In this document: positions 1-11,489 of the stretch, piece by piece
How positions within the stretch are numbered: the first letter of the stretch is position 1
Layout of the letters: each line of letters opens with the position of its first letter
Source of the DNA: Ciona intestinalis
Taxonomy: Eukaryota; Chordata; Ascidiacea; Phlebobranchia; Cionidae
NCBI RefSeq assembly: GCF_000224145.3
Contig: NC_020169.2
Span: 3,306,957-3,370,956, forward strand
Direction of reading: 5' to 3'
Length of the DNA: 64,000 bases
Program-made: the position numbers and the translations under genes
The notes under the pieces: model-generated
What the model saw: the letters and a program-made list of their open reading frames with translations, nothing else
Told to the model about the DNA's origin: nothing
Database searches by the model: none

Positions 1-67
1 ATTAAAACGATATGTTTTATTATGACCGAAAACAAACTTCATCAAATCAGGTATTCAGCTAACTCAC

Positions 68-896
68 TTGTAATGCATGGAGGCATTTTGTGGCCTTGAT
101 GGTAAAACCGTTTGGTTCAAAAAAGGCTCCGAAACTAGAGTCAAATTCTAGACCCGGAAACGCGATACCAATATCTCTACCGTGAAACTCCGTGTAATCT
201 ACGTTCGAATTTCGCAGGTTTGTCTTCATCGGTTCAAGAACATGGTTTGTCTTCTCTGAATTAGCAATGGACAGGTGACCCGTCTGCCTACAGGGAAATT
301 TAAGATTACCAGATCTGTGTCCTGCTAGGAATATAGTAATTGCACAGTTCAACCATATATTGTAGGATGGGGGAAGATGGGACACCCTCTCATTATATTT
401 TTTTAATTAAGAAACCGAATCCTCACAACTTCCATAGAGCGTTAATTGTTTAAACCCCATGATCAGGATACTTGGATATTATATGTGATAAATAGGTGTA
501 GGTCCCATCCTTCCCCACCCCACTATATTTACAATTCAATTTGGCAGGGTGAGTGTCCGAACTTACATGAGTAGTTGTGTGCCATAATCCTTTTCCAGAC
601 TTTTCCAAAATGCAATTGATTCAGGTACCAAATCTGACATGTATGGTTTACGGTGTGATCTTTTGGTCAGTCGGGTTTGCCCATAAGAACTTCCCCTCGA
701 ATGCGGCAGTGGAAACTGTTAAAGGCAAATAAAGGTAATGGAATGTGATATTGTTGCTATGCCTGCAGATATTTGCACTTGTGCTTGTTCGTACCTGCTC
801 AATCATTAACGTATTAACGCCCGACTTAGCAAGCTGGTAGGCTGTACAGGATCCTATTACACCAGCACCAACGACTATTACATCGAAAGAACTCAT
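68..896 (-). CDS. PIPOX: PIPOX-like peroxisomal sarcosine/pipecolate oxidase, 5' part
   Basis: A FAD enzyme of the monomeric sarcosine oxidase family, which oxidises sarcosine or L-pipecolate in peroxisomes and releases hydrogen peroxide. Three exons are visible: 896-795, 715-567 and 287-68, with GT-AG borders and matching phases (0, 2, 0). Exon 1 gives 34 residues starting MSSFDVIVVGAGVIG, the Rossmann GxGxxG motif that binds the FAD ADP moiety, and ends in MIEQ. Exon 2 continues FPLPHSRGSSYGQTR, the family's conserved segment after the first strand pair. Exon 3 carries QTGHL and ends at HALQ before a GTGAGT donor. The remainder, including the flavin-linking cysteine region and any peroxisomal signal, lies beyond base 1. 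A MITE (357-528) sits in intron 2. The start ATG is the first in frame and matches the usual N-terminus of the family. Confidence 0.9.
357..528 (-). mobile_element. MITE copy 1
   Basis: TA-flanked element of about 170-200 bp with terminal inverted repeats TAGTAGGGTGGGGGAAGA / mirror, interior motif CGATCAGGAT. Reverse orientation, in PIPOX-like intron 2. Ends fit a Tc1/mariner-type MITE; no transposase. Confidence 0.8.
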
Positions 897-1950
897 TACC
901 GTTGCTTAACCAGTATCTAAATACAAACATATGTTTTAACTCTCGGTCTTCAAATAGACTGGAAGCAGAATGCTATGCATGGTTAAGCAACATATGTTAC
1001 ATTAACCCTTGTACATGTATTAACTAAATATTCGACACAGTATACTACATAAGTGAAACTGACGTTCTATACTCCAATATACTCAACAATTGCATAATAT
1101 AAATACTGTTTTCCTTCTTTAACTAGCTGATGCTGAAGACTACTAATAATCTACGTGATCCAATTAGTCAGTATCTAAGTTTTATCTTCGTGACACCAGT
1201 GGAAGAGATTAAAATTGTACAGTTGCCACTCTGTCTATATCTGGACGGTACTGCAGAATCACCTACATTGCATGATTGTTCAAGCATGACGAGTAAACAA
1301 ACCACTAGTGTACTTTCTGTATGTTTTTATTTCTATGGGTAAACTGTACAATTACATTTCCTCTAGCTGACAAGCCATGCGAAGCTGTAAACACAAAACA
1401 TACTACTTTGAAGTAACAAATCTTGAATTTTGAAGGCATCAGGCGATAAACAAAACAGTCAAAACATAACTTACTGATCAACTGAGGAGATTATAAATAA
1501 TAATAACAAACCAGCTGTTAAAGGAAAGCAGGAAATACGTTTGTTTGATGTGTAGGCTATACGTAATGTAAAGTCGAAAATGTTGCTTTAATACTCCAAA
1601 CAAAATTTAAATTTTGGTAATATAATGCCCCAATACATCGAATACTAATACAGTATCCGTCTAATTTAAATTCGTCGGTTGATGATCTAATAAAAAGTAA
1701 TGATTGAGTAAGCGGCAGAAAAATATGAGATATAGTAAAGAGTGGTGAAAGATGGTACACCTTTTGATTCTACATTCTGGTCTCATTTGGAAGTAAACAA
1801 AAAAAATTCAGAGAATTATAAAACCGTAAATTTACAACTCCCATAGACCGTTGTTAATTGTTCAAAACACGACATTTGGATATCATGTGCTAAATGTGTA
1901 CCGTCTCCCCCCCCTCCCCAACTACATACACTTTTCCAAACATAACAACT
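897..1950. other. spacer between PIPOX-like and SLC23 genes
   Basis: No gene is recognised. The stretch holds the upstream region of the PIPOX-like gene and the 3' flank of SLC23, with one MITE at 1731-1926, 25 bases beyond the SLC23 stop. A short open frame at 1130-1342 has no domain or splice support. Confidence 0.6.
1731..1926 (-). mobile_element. MITE copy 2
   Basis: Same family, reverse orientation, 25 bases downstream of the SLC23 stop codon, so probably within its 3' UTR. Ends are diverged. Confidence 0.75.
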
Positions 1951-4900
1951 TTAAGCAATAGTGTCATCTCTCGATAATGAGCATTTTGTGAACGAAACGT
2001 CAAAAGTTGGGCATAGAAAAACGTAACGAAATCCTTTCACGCGATCTACTCCTTTCTGTAAAGGACCTGTGATGCATAGTACAGTAATTTAGAAATTATA
2101 GGCTTGATGTCTAAATAGCAAACATGTTACCCGGGAAATCGTATACTTGTTTTATTTCAACATTGGCATCTGCACCCTCATGTTCGTGGCTTAACCATTT
2201 TAAAATACCTCGTTCCTCGTCCGTCCCTATATTGCATATACATAAGTTAAAAGTAATCAGCATTATGTAAATAACGTTGCTGAGTTTACCTGGTATGGTA
2301 TTATCAAGTATAAAGCCAAGTAGACCAGAGATAAACATACCAGTCTGCAGCAACACCAACACGATTTGATCGCCTTCGACCGACCCTGCAATTGAAATGT
2401 ATATAGTATTGGTTAGGGTAGAATGGTCCATGTTTTAACTCATTTTTATTGCACCATTTGGTAATAAACAAAGAGTTATACTAAATCATATATATAGTAG
2501 AGTGGGAAGATGGGTCACCTTTTCATTCTATTATCTCGTCCCGTTAGGTATAGGAAACAAAGAACATTCAAAGAATTACAAAACCGCATCCTCACGACTC
2601 ACATAGACAGTTCTTAGTTGTTTAAAATACTATCCGGATATGCTAAAGGTGTCCCATCTTCCCCCACCCTACTATATCCTTGTTCTAACGACGTTGAAAC
2701 AGCGTTGTTAATTATTAAAACACGATTAGTAAAAATATTGAGTGATATGCTAACGTTTGGTCTCTAACCTTATAAAACCATCAACTTAACTGCGGTTTGG
2801 TATTTAATCCGATTCATATTACCTGTTTGTATGAGGTTTCTGTTCTTTCTAACCCACTCTGGAAGCGCAATCCCCATGAATGTAGAGAATCCCATGATGA
2901 GAAGATTTCTGGACGAATCCAAATCAACAAACTGCAAACTGGACATCCCGACTGCAGCTATCATCCCAAACATTACACAGAACATTCCACCTTTGAAGAT
3001 GTATTTGTAACAAAATCGAACAACGATCGATGTTCACGTTTAAAGATATCAGCTAATTGTTTATGTTTACTGTTTGTGAAACTGTGGTATAGTTGTAGGC
3101 CTATATATCGTCACGAAAACATGATCAGGTTAACTTTGCAATAAAAAAATTTCTAAATTTTTGCGTCGTTGCAAAAAAAGGCCCAATAATATATATAAAA
3201 AAAACGGAAATTCAAGAAATTGGAACAGACTTACCTACGACTGGATCTGGTATAGTTGTAAACAGAGCTCCGAACTTTCCGATAACAGCAAGCACAATCA
3301 TGATGAGAGCACCTGCTTGAACCACACGCCTACTGCCAACCTATAGCGTGACAGGTATTAGATGGTTGTACTCGGTTTATTATGCTGGTTTAAGCAAAAT
3401 AACTTACTTTTGTTATTCCAATAGCGCCTATGTTTTCACTGTACGAGGTTGTACCGTTTCCAGTTCCAAGAGATCCAGCTATAACGCACCCAATGCCCTC
3501 GGTGAAAACGCCTCTGTTAATTAAAATATATATAGTAGGGTGGGGGAAGACGGGACACCTTTAGCATACATTATCCAAATATCCTGATCGTGTTTTAAAC
3601 AGTTAACAGCGGTCTATGGGAGCCGTGAGGATACGGTTTTTATAATTCTTTGAATGTTCCTTGTTTACTACCAAATCCGACGAGAAAATGGAATAAAAAG
3701 GTGTCCCATCTTCCCCCACCCTACTATACTACTGAGGTGGGGTTAGAAACCTTTGATGGATATTAGCCTAAATTATCTCATATTGTGTAACCGTGTTGTT
3801 ATGTCAATTAGCAACGGTCTATATAGAGTTGTAGGGATACAGTTAAATACTTTTGTTAACATTCTATGTTTAAAATTAAATGTGATGTTCAAAGACAATG
3901 GAAACATGGAAGTTCTTACCACAATTCACTATATTTGACTTTCATACAAAACTGGATCAGTATAATCGTTTCAACAGTCGTATAAAACTTTTTTTGATGA
4001 AAAGTTTCATTACCTGTTAATGGCATGTGTTGGGGGTGGGGGAACTTGAGCTAATCTTGCGCATGCGTAGTAGTCTCCAACTGATTCAATTATGGAAGCG
4101 AGTACACCGCTGATCATTCCCAGCACACCTGACAACGTGACGACTGGAAGACCCCATTGTCCTGTGAACAAACAGGAAATTTTATAAAACGACATCTGAC
4201 GTAAGAGAACTAGGAAATTTTGAAACGTTCTCGATGAGTCAAATCATGGCGTGACTCGAATGACGTACAAAAGCCTCCGTTATATTTTAAAAAGCTTGAC
4301 ACCACCCGTAATATAAAGCTTCTCATTGCATTTACCAGGATACGGAACTCGAAACCATGACGCTTGCGCCAATACTCCTATTCTGACGTCGGTCCGTGCG
4401 AAATACCCGTATTGGTCCTGTGATGATGGTAACGCACCAGCAACTGTAAGAATCCCGCAAAACATCCAAGCCAAAAGCACAGCAAGAATGACCTGGTGTA
4501 TATAATTGTGCACTTTAATATGAAATCACTTTTGTGGGAAAAAGTACTTACGGGAAACAAACGAAAAACGTTCACCGACATAAAGCGTTTGCCGTCCTGC
4601 CCTGGCTTAAAACGGGGCACCGGGACGGCCACGTTTCGTAGATGTTGCGAAAATAGAATGATTAAAAACATCGTCCTAATAAGAAAGTGATTGATATTAA
4701 AGAGTCGCCATGGCTCACTTAATACTGCTTGTATAGGTAGGTTGCCACATTATCAAAAGGCATGGCTATACAACTACATTGTCATACAAACCACACGTGT
4801 AGTTAAAATCATATAAAGTATACATTGTTATATAGACCGCACGTGTAGTTTAAGCTTCTTAAATTACGGAGCAGATTACGCGACTTACAAAAAGAATTAC

Positions 4901-6540
4901 CAACAAATTATACATTGTCCTATAAATTGTATCTGCAGTAGGCTATACTTCAAAAACTTACAAAAAATACCAAAATGCCGTATAAACTATATCTGCAGAA
5001 AAAAAAACTTATAAAAAATACCAGAAAGTCGTATAACCTATATATCTACTTACAGAATTGAAATACCCCAATGCTTGCCCGCAAAATCACCAGCCGGTCC
5101 GAACAAGCCAAGTCCAACCAAAGCTATAGTTGGGGCGATGGTTAGGGGTCCAATACGGGACATTACGATACCAATCAAGCCTGTGAGACCAAGCAGAACT
5201 TGTGTGCATGAAGCTACCATTATTGCACCTTGAACCTATTTACAATACGCATGCAATATGATAATGGTTCTAACATGTATGTAGAGTAGGGTGAGGGAAG
5301 ATGGGACATCTTTGCATTCTATTTACTCGTCCCATTTGGTAGTAAATAAAGAACATCCAAAAAATTATAAAACCGTATTTTCATGACTTCCATATAGACC
5401 GTTGTTAATTGTTTAAAACACGATCAGGATATTACGTGCTAAAGGTTTCCCGTCTTCCCCCATATACAATTATATATAATACGAGACGATATGGACATCT
5501 TATGCTATATATACACTACATCATGATATGTTGCCAATACTGTAAATGAAGAATAAAAACCATAACTCAATAACGAGTTAATGTTATACCTGCACCATTC
5601 TAACTTTCCAGAATTCTGAGTTTACAGCTGTTGTGTTACCATTAGTAATATTGGTCGGCACTGGATCAGGAATGGAAGTCATTATTGCAATTGCCGGCGT
5701 CAGAAATGAGAACGCGGCTCCTTGCACAATAGGAAGTCTGTGGCATGAATGCGCTTTTTAATTAGCGTGTGAAGCGTTGCGCTATTTAACAAATCTTTAC
5801 TGTGCACTGTATAGTGCAGCTCCATGTATGTTACTTAAACCTAAGTCTAAACCATTACACTGTAGGTTATGGTGCTCTATATGTGTTACTTAAACCTAAG
5901 TCTCAACCATGTATACTGAACTTACTTAAATACAAACACTAAGGATAATTATTACCTGTTTCCGATGATTGTTTGGAGTAAAGTACTAATCCCCGAAGCA
6001 AGGAATATTGTGCTTATGATTTGACCCTTAGCAACGTTGTTGTTTGCAACACCAAGGGGTCCTGCAAGTATGAGAGGAACGGCAACCGTAGAACCAAACA
6101 TAGTCAGGTAATGCTGTTGGAATGTAATCGTTTTATTTATGGGGTAAGAGAGGATATCCTTAGCCCCTAAATCCAATATTTTGTGATCGTGTTTTCAACA
6201 AATAACAACATTCTTTTAGAGTCGCGGGGCTACGGTTATATAATTCTGTAAATATTCTTTGTTTGCTATACCAATTGGGACCAGAAAGGGGAATGAAGCG
6301 TAGCGTTTTCCCGCCCTACCATACATCGGATAGAATATGCATTTACAAGCATACTTAAAATATAGGTTAAAACTTCACCTGAAATCCCAGCAAAATACAC
6401 GTGTACCATGGCGGTACGTCTGTAACGCCGTATAATAGTCTGTTAGTTGATTTCTTTCCAGGGGAGTCTTTGCATTTAGTTGACACAGATGTTTCATCCA
6501 CAGGAACTGAATTTAATTCCATTTCTTCATGTATGGACAT
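1951..6540 (-). CDS. SLC23A1/2-like: SLC23 family nucleobase/ascorbate transporter (SVCT-like), complete
   Basis: A multi-pass plasma-membrane transporter of the nucleobase-ascorbate family; vertebrate SLC23A1/A2 are sodium-coupled vitamin C carriers. There are 13 coding exons: 6540-6379, 6113-5956, 5737-5590, 5235-5054, 4675-4552, 4492-4336, 4161-4014, 3513-3408, 3340-3235, 2990-2823, 2385-2290, 2226-2131 and 2066-1951. The sum is 1767 nt, 588 aa plus TAA, close to the 598 aa of human SVCT1. Landmarks in order: [25 protein letters not shown]-like [16 protein letters not shown], the SSSPNIG-like segment [15 protein letters not shown] (the family signature region), [30 protein letters not shown], and a C-terminal [13 protein letters not shown]. 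Every exon phase closes. The exon 3 donor is ambiguous between 5590 and 5596; both are in frame. Substrate (ascorbate or nucleobase) cannot be decided by eye. Introns hold four MITEs, including one right after exon 8 in transcription terms, and short tandem repeats. Confidence 0.95.
2493..2676 (-). mobile_element. MITE copy 3
   Basis: Same family, reverse orientation, both terminal repeats present, in SLC23 intron 10. Confidence 0.85.
3531..3727 (+). mobile_element. MITE copy 4
   Basis: Same family, forward orientation, near-intact ends, 17 bases upstream (in transcription) of SLC23 exon 8. With copy 3 it forms an inverted pair in one pre-mRNA. Confidence 0.9.
4775..5045. repeat. degenerate tandem repeat
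   Basis: Four or so units of about 65 bases built on CATTGTCATACAAACC/ATATCTGCAG/ACTTACAAAAAATACCA in SLC23 intron 4. The exon 5 side is unaffected. Confidence 0.6.
5281..5470 (-). mobile_element. MITE copy 5
   Basis: Same family, reverse orientation, in SLC23 intron 3; right end shortened. Confidence 0.8.
5826..5925. repeat. tandem duplication, period about 55
   Basis: TTACTTAAACCTAAGTCT occurs at 5831 and 5886 with matching flanks. SLC23 intron 2. Confidence 0.75.
6178..6325 (+). mobile_element. MITE copy 6, diverged
   Basis: Same family, forward, left end lost, many differences, in SLC23 intron 1. Looks old. Confidence 0.6.
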
Positions 6541-6823
6541 TGGAACTTCTAGTATTATAGTTACACGCTAATATAAATATTTTTTATTTCTAAAAAGGGG
6601 GAAGGGTAATGGACTGTATTTATAACTATACTGTTTTTTCTTCTAATGCTTCACTGTGTAACATGACTAAGACTAGGCTTCTCCTTTAACACAATAACAC
6701 TGGTGATATAAGGTCTAAATATTACTGTATAACACTTAGAAAACGCATTCAGTTTATCTGGTACTTAACTAAGAGCACAGCCTATGGCAGTGTTGATTTA
6801 ATACAGCGACAGAATAGTTCAAA

Positions 6824-6875
6824 AAACTGCCAGTGCTGTTTTGAATGTGCAATCCAAAAACAGCACTGGCAGTTT
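6824..6875. repeat. perfect 19-bp inverted repeat (hairpin)
   Basis: Arms AAACTGCCAGTGCTGTTTT at 6824-6842 and its exact reverse complement at 6857-6875, with a 14-base loop. Lies 284 bases upstream of the SLC23 start codon. The arms do not extend further. Confidence 0.85.
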
Positions 6876-7155
6876 AAACATTCATTCTCCGCTGCTGAAT
6901 ACCTTTACCACGTAAATATTTACTGAGTGTCTAGTTTTATACAGTGTAGTATGCGGGAAATAGCTACTCGACGTAAGTGCATTCGGGAAACAATTCGTGC
7001 GGTGGATACTGTCAAAACTTTTCTCCTACCTGCTTTACAACAATTACGTCACGTAACAGTGACGTGATTAAAACTGTGCTGCGCGTGAAGTGAGAGAGAA
7101 TGGGCATTGGCGATTGTGCGTGTCGATTGAGATTGAACCAAATTATCCGCCGGGC

Positions 7156-7347
7156 ACTGTGGAGTAATTTAGGAGACCTGAGGAAAATAATTCCAAATAT
7201 CCTGATCGTGTTTTAAACGATTAACAACGGTCTATATGGGAGTCGTGAGGATACGGTTTTATAATTCTTTTAGTGTTCTTGTTTGCTAGAAAATGGGACG
7301 AGAAAATAGAATAAAAGGGTGTCCCATCTTTCCCTACAATACTATAT
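7156..7347 (+). mobile_element. MITE copy 7
   Basis: Same family, forward; interior and right end well kept, left end diverged. Upstream of SLC23. Confidence 0.75.
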
Positions 7348-8422
7348 AAAACAACGGTTTTAATAAAAGGTTATAAACAGTCTAACACCTACAAGCCTGT
7401 GTAGGTGTTTTAAAGGCAATTAAAACATCTTCAATACTCTTCTTTCCTTACACATATCAAAATTTGCGAACTCTCTCTACAGTTATTTTGTTGGCCGTAA
7501 TCTGTATAGCTCAAGCATGTCAGGTAATACCAGCTTTAGGTTTGTATGGGTCATGTATTTTCGCAGATGATTTTATATGATTTGCTATAGAAATGAAAGG
7601 GAGCTACCAGTTATATTAAAAAACTATCATTGGATTTTAATTTTTTAAAGAAGCTGGGTACCTGCCCGAGGAAAAGACAAGACAATGGTTTACAAATAGT
7701 GTGCAACTACAGAACGATCGGGAAATGAACCATTGTCACTATTGTAAGAAAGCTTAAGGTTTACTTTTGAATTCTCCCAATAAACACAAAAATAAATTGC
7801 ATAGGACTCAGGATAATACATGCATGTTCTATTATGAATATTAGAAACGAGTCACTTCAACCCACCATAGGTTCTATAAAAAATAGAGCTTTTTTAATGC
7901 AGGGCAATGTCGCCACCTAACGGCGCTATAAAACAGTCTGAATTGAATGAATGAGAAAGCGTTATCCTAGCGTGGCAAGAAAATAATAACAGTCGTTATA
8001 ACACAAATGTGTTTTTACCTCGAAAACAGTTTTCTCTTGTGAAGCATTAGTTATGAAAATACATCTTATTGAACCAAGTATATAACCAACATTTTTAAAT
8101 ATGATATATTGGCTTATATTTGGTTGTATACCCATCGTACGATATACCCGCCATCAAAACATTTATAAAGCTCACTTTGTGTTTCTTCAACCTCAGGTTA
8201 CTGAACCGATCACGCCATTGTTTATAACCAAACAAACCAGTTGCTTGACAACTGAATGGCCAATCCACAAGTTTCATTTCTTCTGTTACCAAGAAGTCTT
8301 GTAGAGCTTATTTTCGTAGTATATGTGCCATGGGTTCTAATGTCTTGAAAATAAAATAGAATCGTTGTTTGGACTCAAACAAAATGTTTGAATTTAGTAA
8401 TAAAAAACAATGTATTTTGTAA

Positions 8423-8453
8423 CTTGTTAATATAATTACTATATATTAACAAG
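8423..8453. repeat. 12-bp inverted repeat
   Basis: CTTGTTAATATA and TATATTAACAAG around a 7-base loop, AT-rich, intergenic. Confidence 0.7.
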
Positions 8454-9423
8454 TACGCACTACTTTGTAAAAGTACATTTATATTTCTTTGCAACAGTCA
8501 CTTTACACGGTGGTGTATATATGTATGTACTTTGTTTGTATAGATAATATTACCAATACTTTGGGTACAAATAAATTTCATGTCCGTGAAAATACTCCCC
8601 TAAAACTGTAGAGCATTTCGTATAGTTTGGCATGATATACGCCTAAATTCCGTAACGCCGTTGACTGACTTGCAATTTTAATTGCTGTTTCTCGTTCCAT
8701 CAGCGCTGTCCGTTTATCTTTCTTTTGTCCTTCATTTACGGCTCTCTCAGTGCTAGCAGCAAACACGTAAGCAAGTGGGCAAGTTATCAAGCTAATCGAT
8801 GCCTCTTTGAATTATTCACGACGTACCTGTGTTCGCAGTTCAGCGCAACTTTGGTTTGCCAGGATTACAGGCTTCATCTGCTTCCTAATGGAAAGTCAGC
8901 GCATTGGTAATTCGTCCTGTTTTTCCGTCGATTTCAGCTTTTAATTGCTCGTTTTGCGACCCTGTCTACATGTCGCTTTCGATTAGCAGCGTCCTCAGTA
9001 AGTTGGGTCACTCGGCTGTTCCGGCCGTCGTTTCGATTGATTAGTACCGAGGTCTGTCTTGGTCCGCGTAATTATTTTCCGAAAGAGAGTCCTGCCGACG
9101 ATACTTGATATGAATAATAAATCATGTGGTGGTTTTATATTCCCAGACCGGTCATCTCTCGAGGCAGAACTGTCCACTCGACCAACATGTCAACTTCGAA
9201 TAAACGTCACCAAAGTTCCCAATCAAAAACGCATAGAAAATTAAGCTTTGCGTTATTGAAGCTCCAACAACCCTACAGTGCCTTCGGAACGAGCATCGTC
9301 GACTGTGCAGCTTTAATTTCAATTACGTCGCTAATGTAACTGCGCCCTGGGAGTTTGAAGTCGTTACCAATGCGGATATTTTTTCACAAAAATGTCAGGT
9401 GAAATATTAACATTATAACACTT

Positions 9424-9614
9424 ATGGTACTGTGGGAAAAAATGGGACACCTTTAGCCCATAACGTCAAAATATCCTAATCGCGTTTTAGACAATTAACA
9501 ACGGTCTATGGGAGTCGTGAGGTTGCGGCTTTATAATTCCTTGAATGATGTTTGACTATCAAATAAGAGGAGAAAGTAGAACGAAAAGGTGAGGCATATT
9601 TCCACCCTACTATA
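9424..9614 (+). mobile_element. MITE copy 8
   Basis: Same family, forward, both ends recognisable, intergenic. Confidence 0.8.
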
Positions 9615-11489
9615 CAAACGAGTAAACATGTAGTTTCAATCATCTCCAGCACCGCGTGGAAGCAAAGTGGGAATTTTGCTTTTCTGCCTGCACTTTCGTA
9701 AATGTACAAAGATCTGAAACCGCTGATTTAATTCGAAACCCATTTCTAAACACTACTCGTTAAAATCTTTGACAAATCGAGTTTAAAAATCGTTCTTAAG
9801 CAATTTGTCGTGGCTTCCTTTTAATTCGTTGAGTGCTGATCAAAACTAGGATACCATTAGAAAAAAGGCAGAATACTGGTGTCGGCTAATGTTAAAACAC
9901 AAAATTAAATAATTCGATCCTGGTAAGACCTCCCGAATTTTTAACAGAATTAGACACGGAAACAGCGTACAGTTAATGTAGAACAGCAGAGCCCAGCATT
10001 ACATGTATTAGCAGTAGGTCGCTGGTGCGCTGCACATGTTCGCTTTGATGAAACAGGGCACCTGATCTTGCCCGGAAGTTTTCCTCCGATAATGAATCGA
10101 TAAAAGTTTAATGTCAGCAAATACAATACTAACGCCTTGCGATATACGCTGCTTAAAATTATTAGAATACCAAACAATAAGAAAATACAGTTCATGCCAA
10201 ACGCCGGCCATCACTCCAAGGTACATGATTAACGTGTGAATAATTAGGCAGCCGCCTTTGTGTTGGCTTTCAGGCGAGAGAGACGCGCGGCTACGATAAC
10301 GCTTCATTACTGCCAGCGTTTTGCATATCTATCTAAATTCCGTAGTCATTAGCGACCACGGCGCTTGTTTTCAATAATTGCTCCCGTTTTTTTTCCAGGC
10401 AAGACTTGAGGCGAGCGCTTTTACATGCTGTAGTGTTGTTCCTTCCCTCTCTCCAATAGTTCTTAAGCATCGTAGGCGGTCACTCGAGTATGCTTGAGAT
10501 TTTGAAGCTTGAAGCTTCAATGAAACGGCAGATTTTAGTTTGGAGTTACCAGTGTATAGATCTGTGTTCGAGATGCTAGCAAAGGTTTATAACGTCGAGA
10601 TATTTACATGGAAAGTAGACTGTTAGGTCAGATAGTAAAAATTGGGTCGATTGCCCGTTTGAATTTAGATTTGCTAACAGCAATGGATTAAAGCTTTATT
10701 CGTCCGATTGGATTCTATGTATTTGCATAAGCTGATTACTGCCTTTGTGGTTTGTTGGCCTTTACACATTCCTATAACCTTGTGGGTCAATTGTACCAGC
10801 AGAGAGAAACTCATTTAGTCGACATGGCTGTCGCATAGATTGCACAGCCTTGAGCAGGCAGCAGGTAGTGACTGAGATTTTTCTTAAAATATCGCTGTCA
10901 GTGCTTGGGGGAAGTGCAGTAAATACGTTACAGTCCAATTAGTGGACATTATGTCGTATCTGTGACCTCAAACGCGGTGAACATATGGCGTCAAAATCTT
11001 GCGACACCAGTTATATTAAGCGCCTTTACCTTTTTATGTGAGTAGGATTACGTGAAACGGTTAGCTGTAGAACAACTGAGTGAAGTAGTGAAGTACATAT
11101 ATAAGACTTTATAGTTAAGGGAAACTAAAGTATATTTTCTATTGTGTGTACGGTACAGGATTAAGTACAACAGAATTAAATCTTGGGTTCTAATATACAC
11201 GTCATACAATAGGGTTAATTGTATGCGATGATATATGATGTTTGAAACACGGGGTTCATTATTGTAATCTTTTTATTTATAACCGTCGATTCCGTTAAGG
11301 GTCCGAGCAGCATATATCATTTATTTTATAATTTATAAAGAACTTTAAAAAACAGTTTTAAAGTTAAAAAGTAAAACAGCTGTGTTGCTATTGTTATCTA
11401 ACCATGGCGTCAATGTTGATTTATTTTCCGTTTGTTACGCAAAGGTTAACTTGGTATTGATTCTTAGTTAACTGTTGGCATGGTAATTA

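Larger units (their letters stand above)
6541..11489. other. spacer between SLC23 and Ig receptor
   Basis: Divergent 5' regions of the SLC23 gene (minus) and the Ig receptor (plus). It contains three MITE copies or remnants (the first just inside SLC23 intron 1), two inverted repeats (6824-6875 and 8423-8453) and an unassigned open frame at 8790-8578 (minus). From 9.6 to 11.4 kb I see no repeat and no coding exon; promoter and 5' untranslated exons of the Ig gene may lie here. Confidence 0.55.

Noticed and set aside
2797-3346. Plus-strand open frames opposite SLC23 exons 9 and 10
   Set aside because: Antisense shadows of conserved SLC23 exons.
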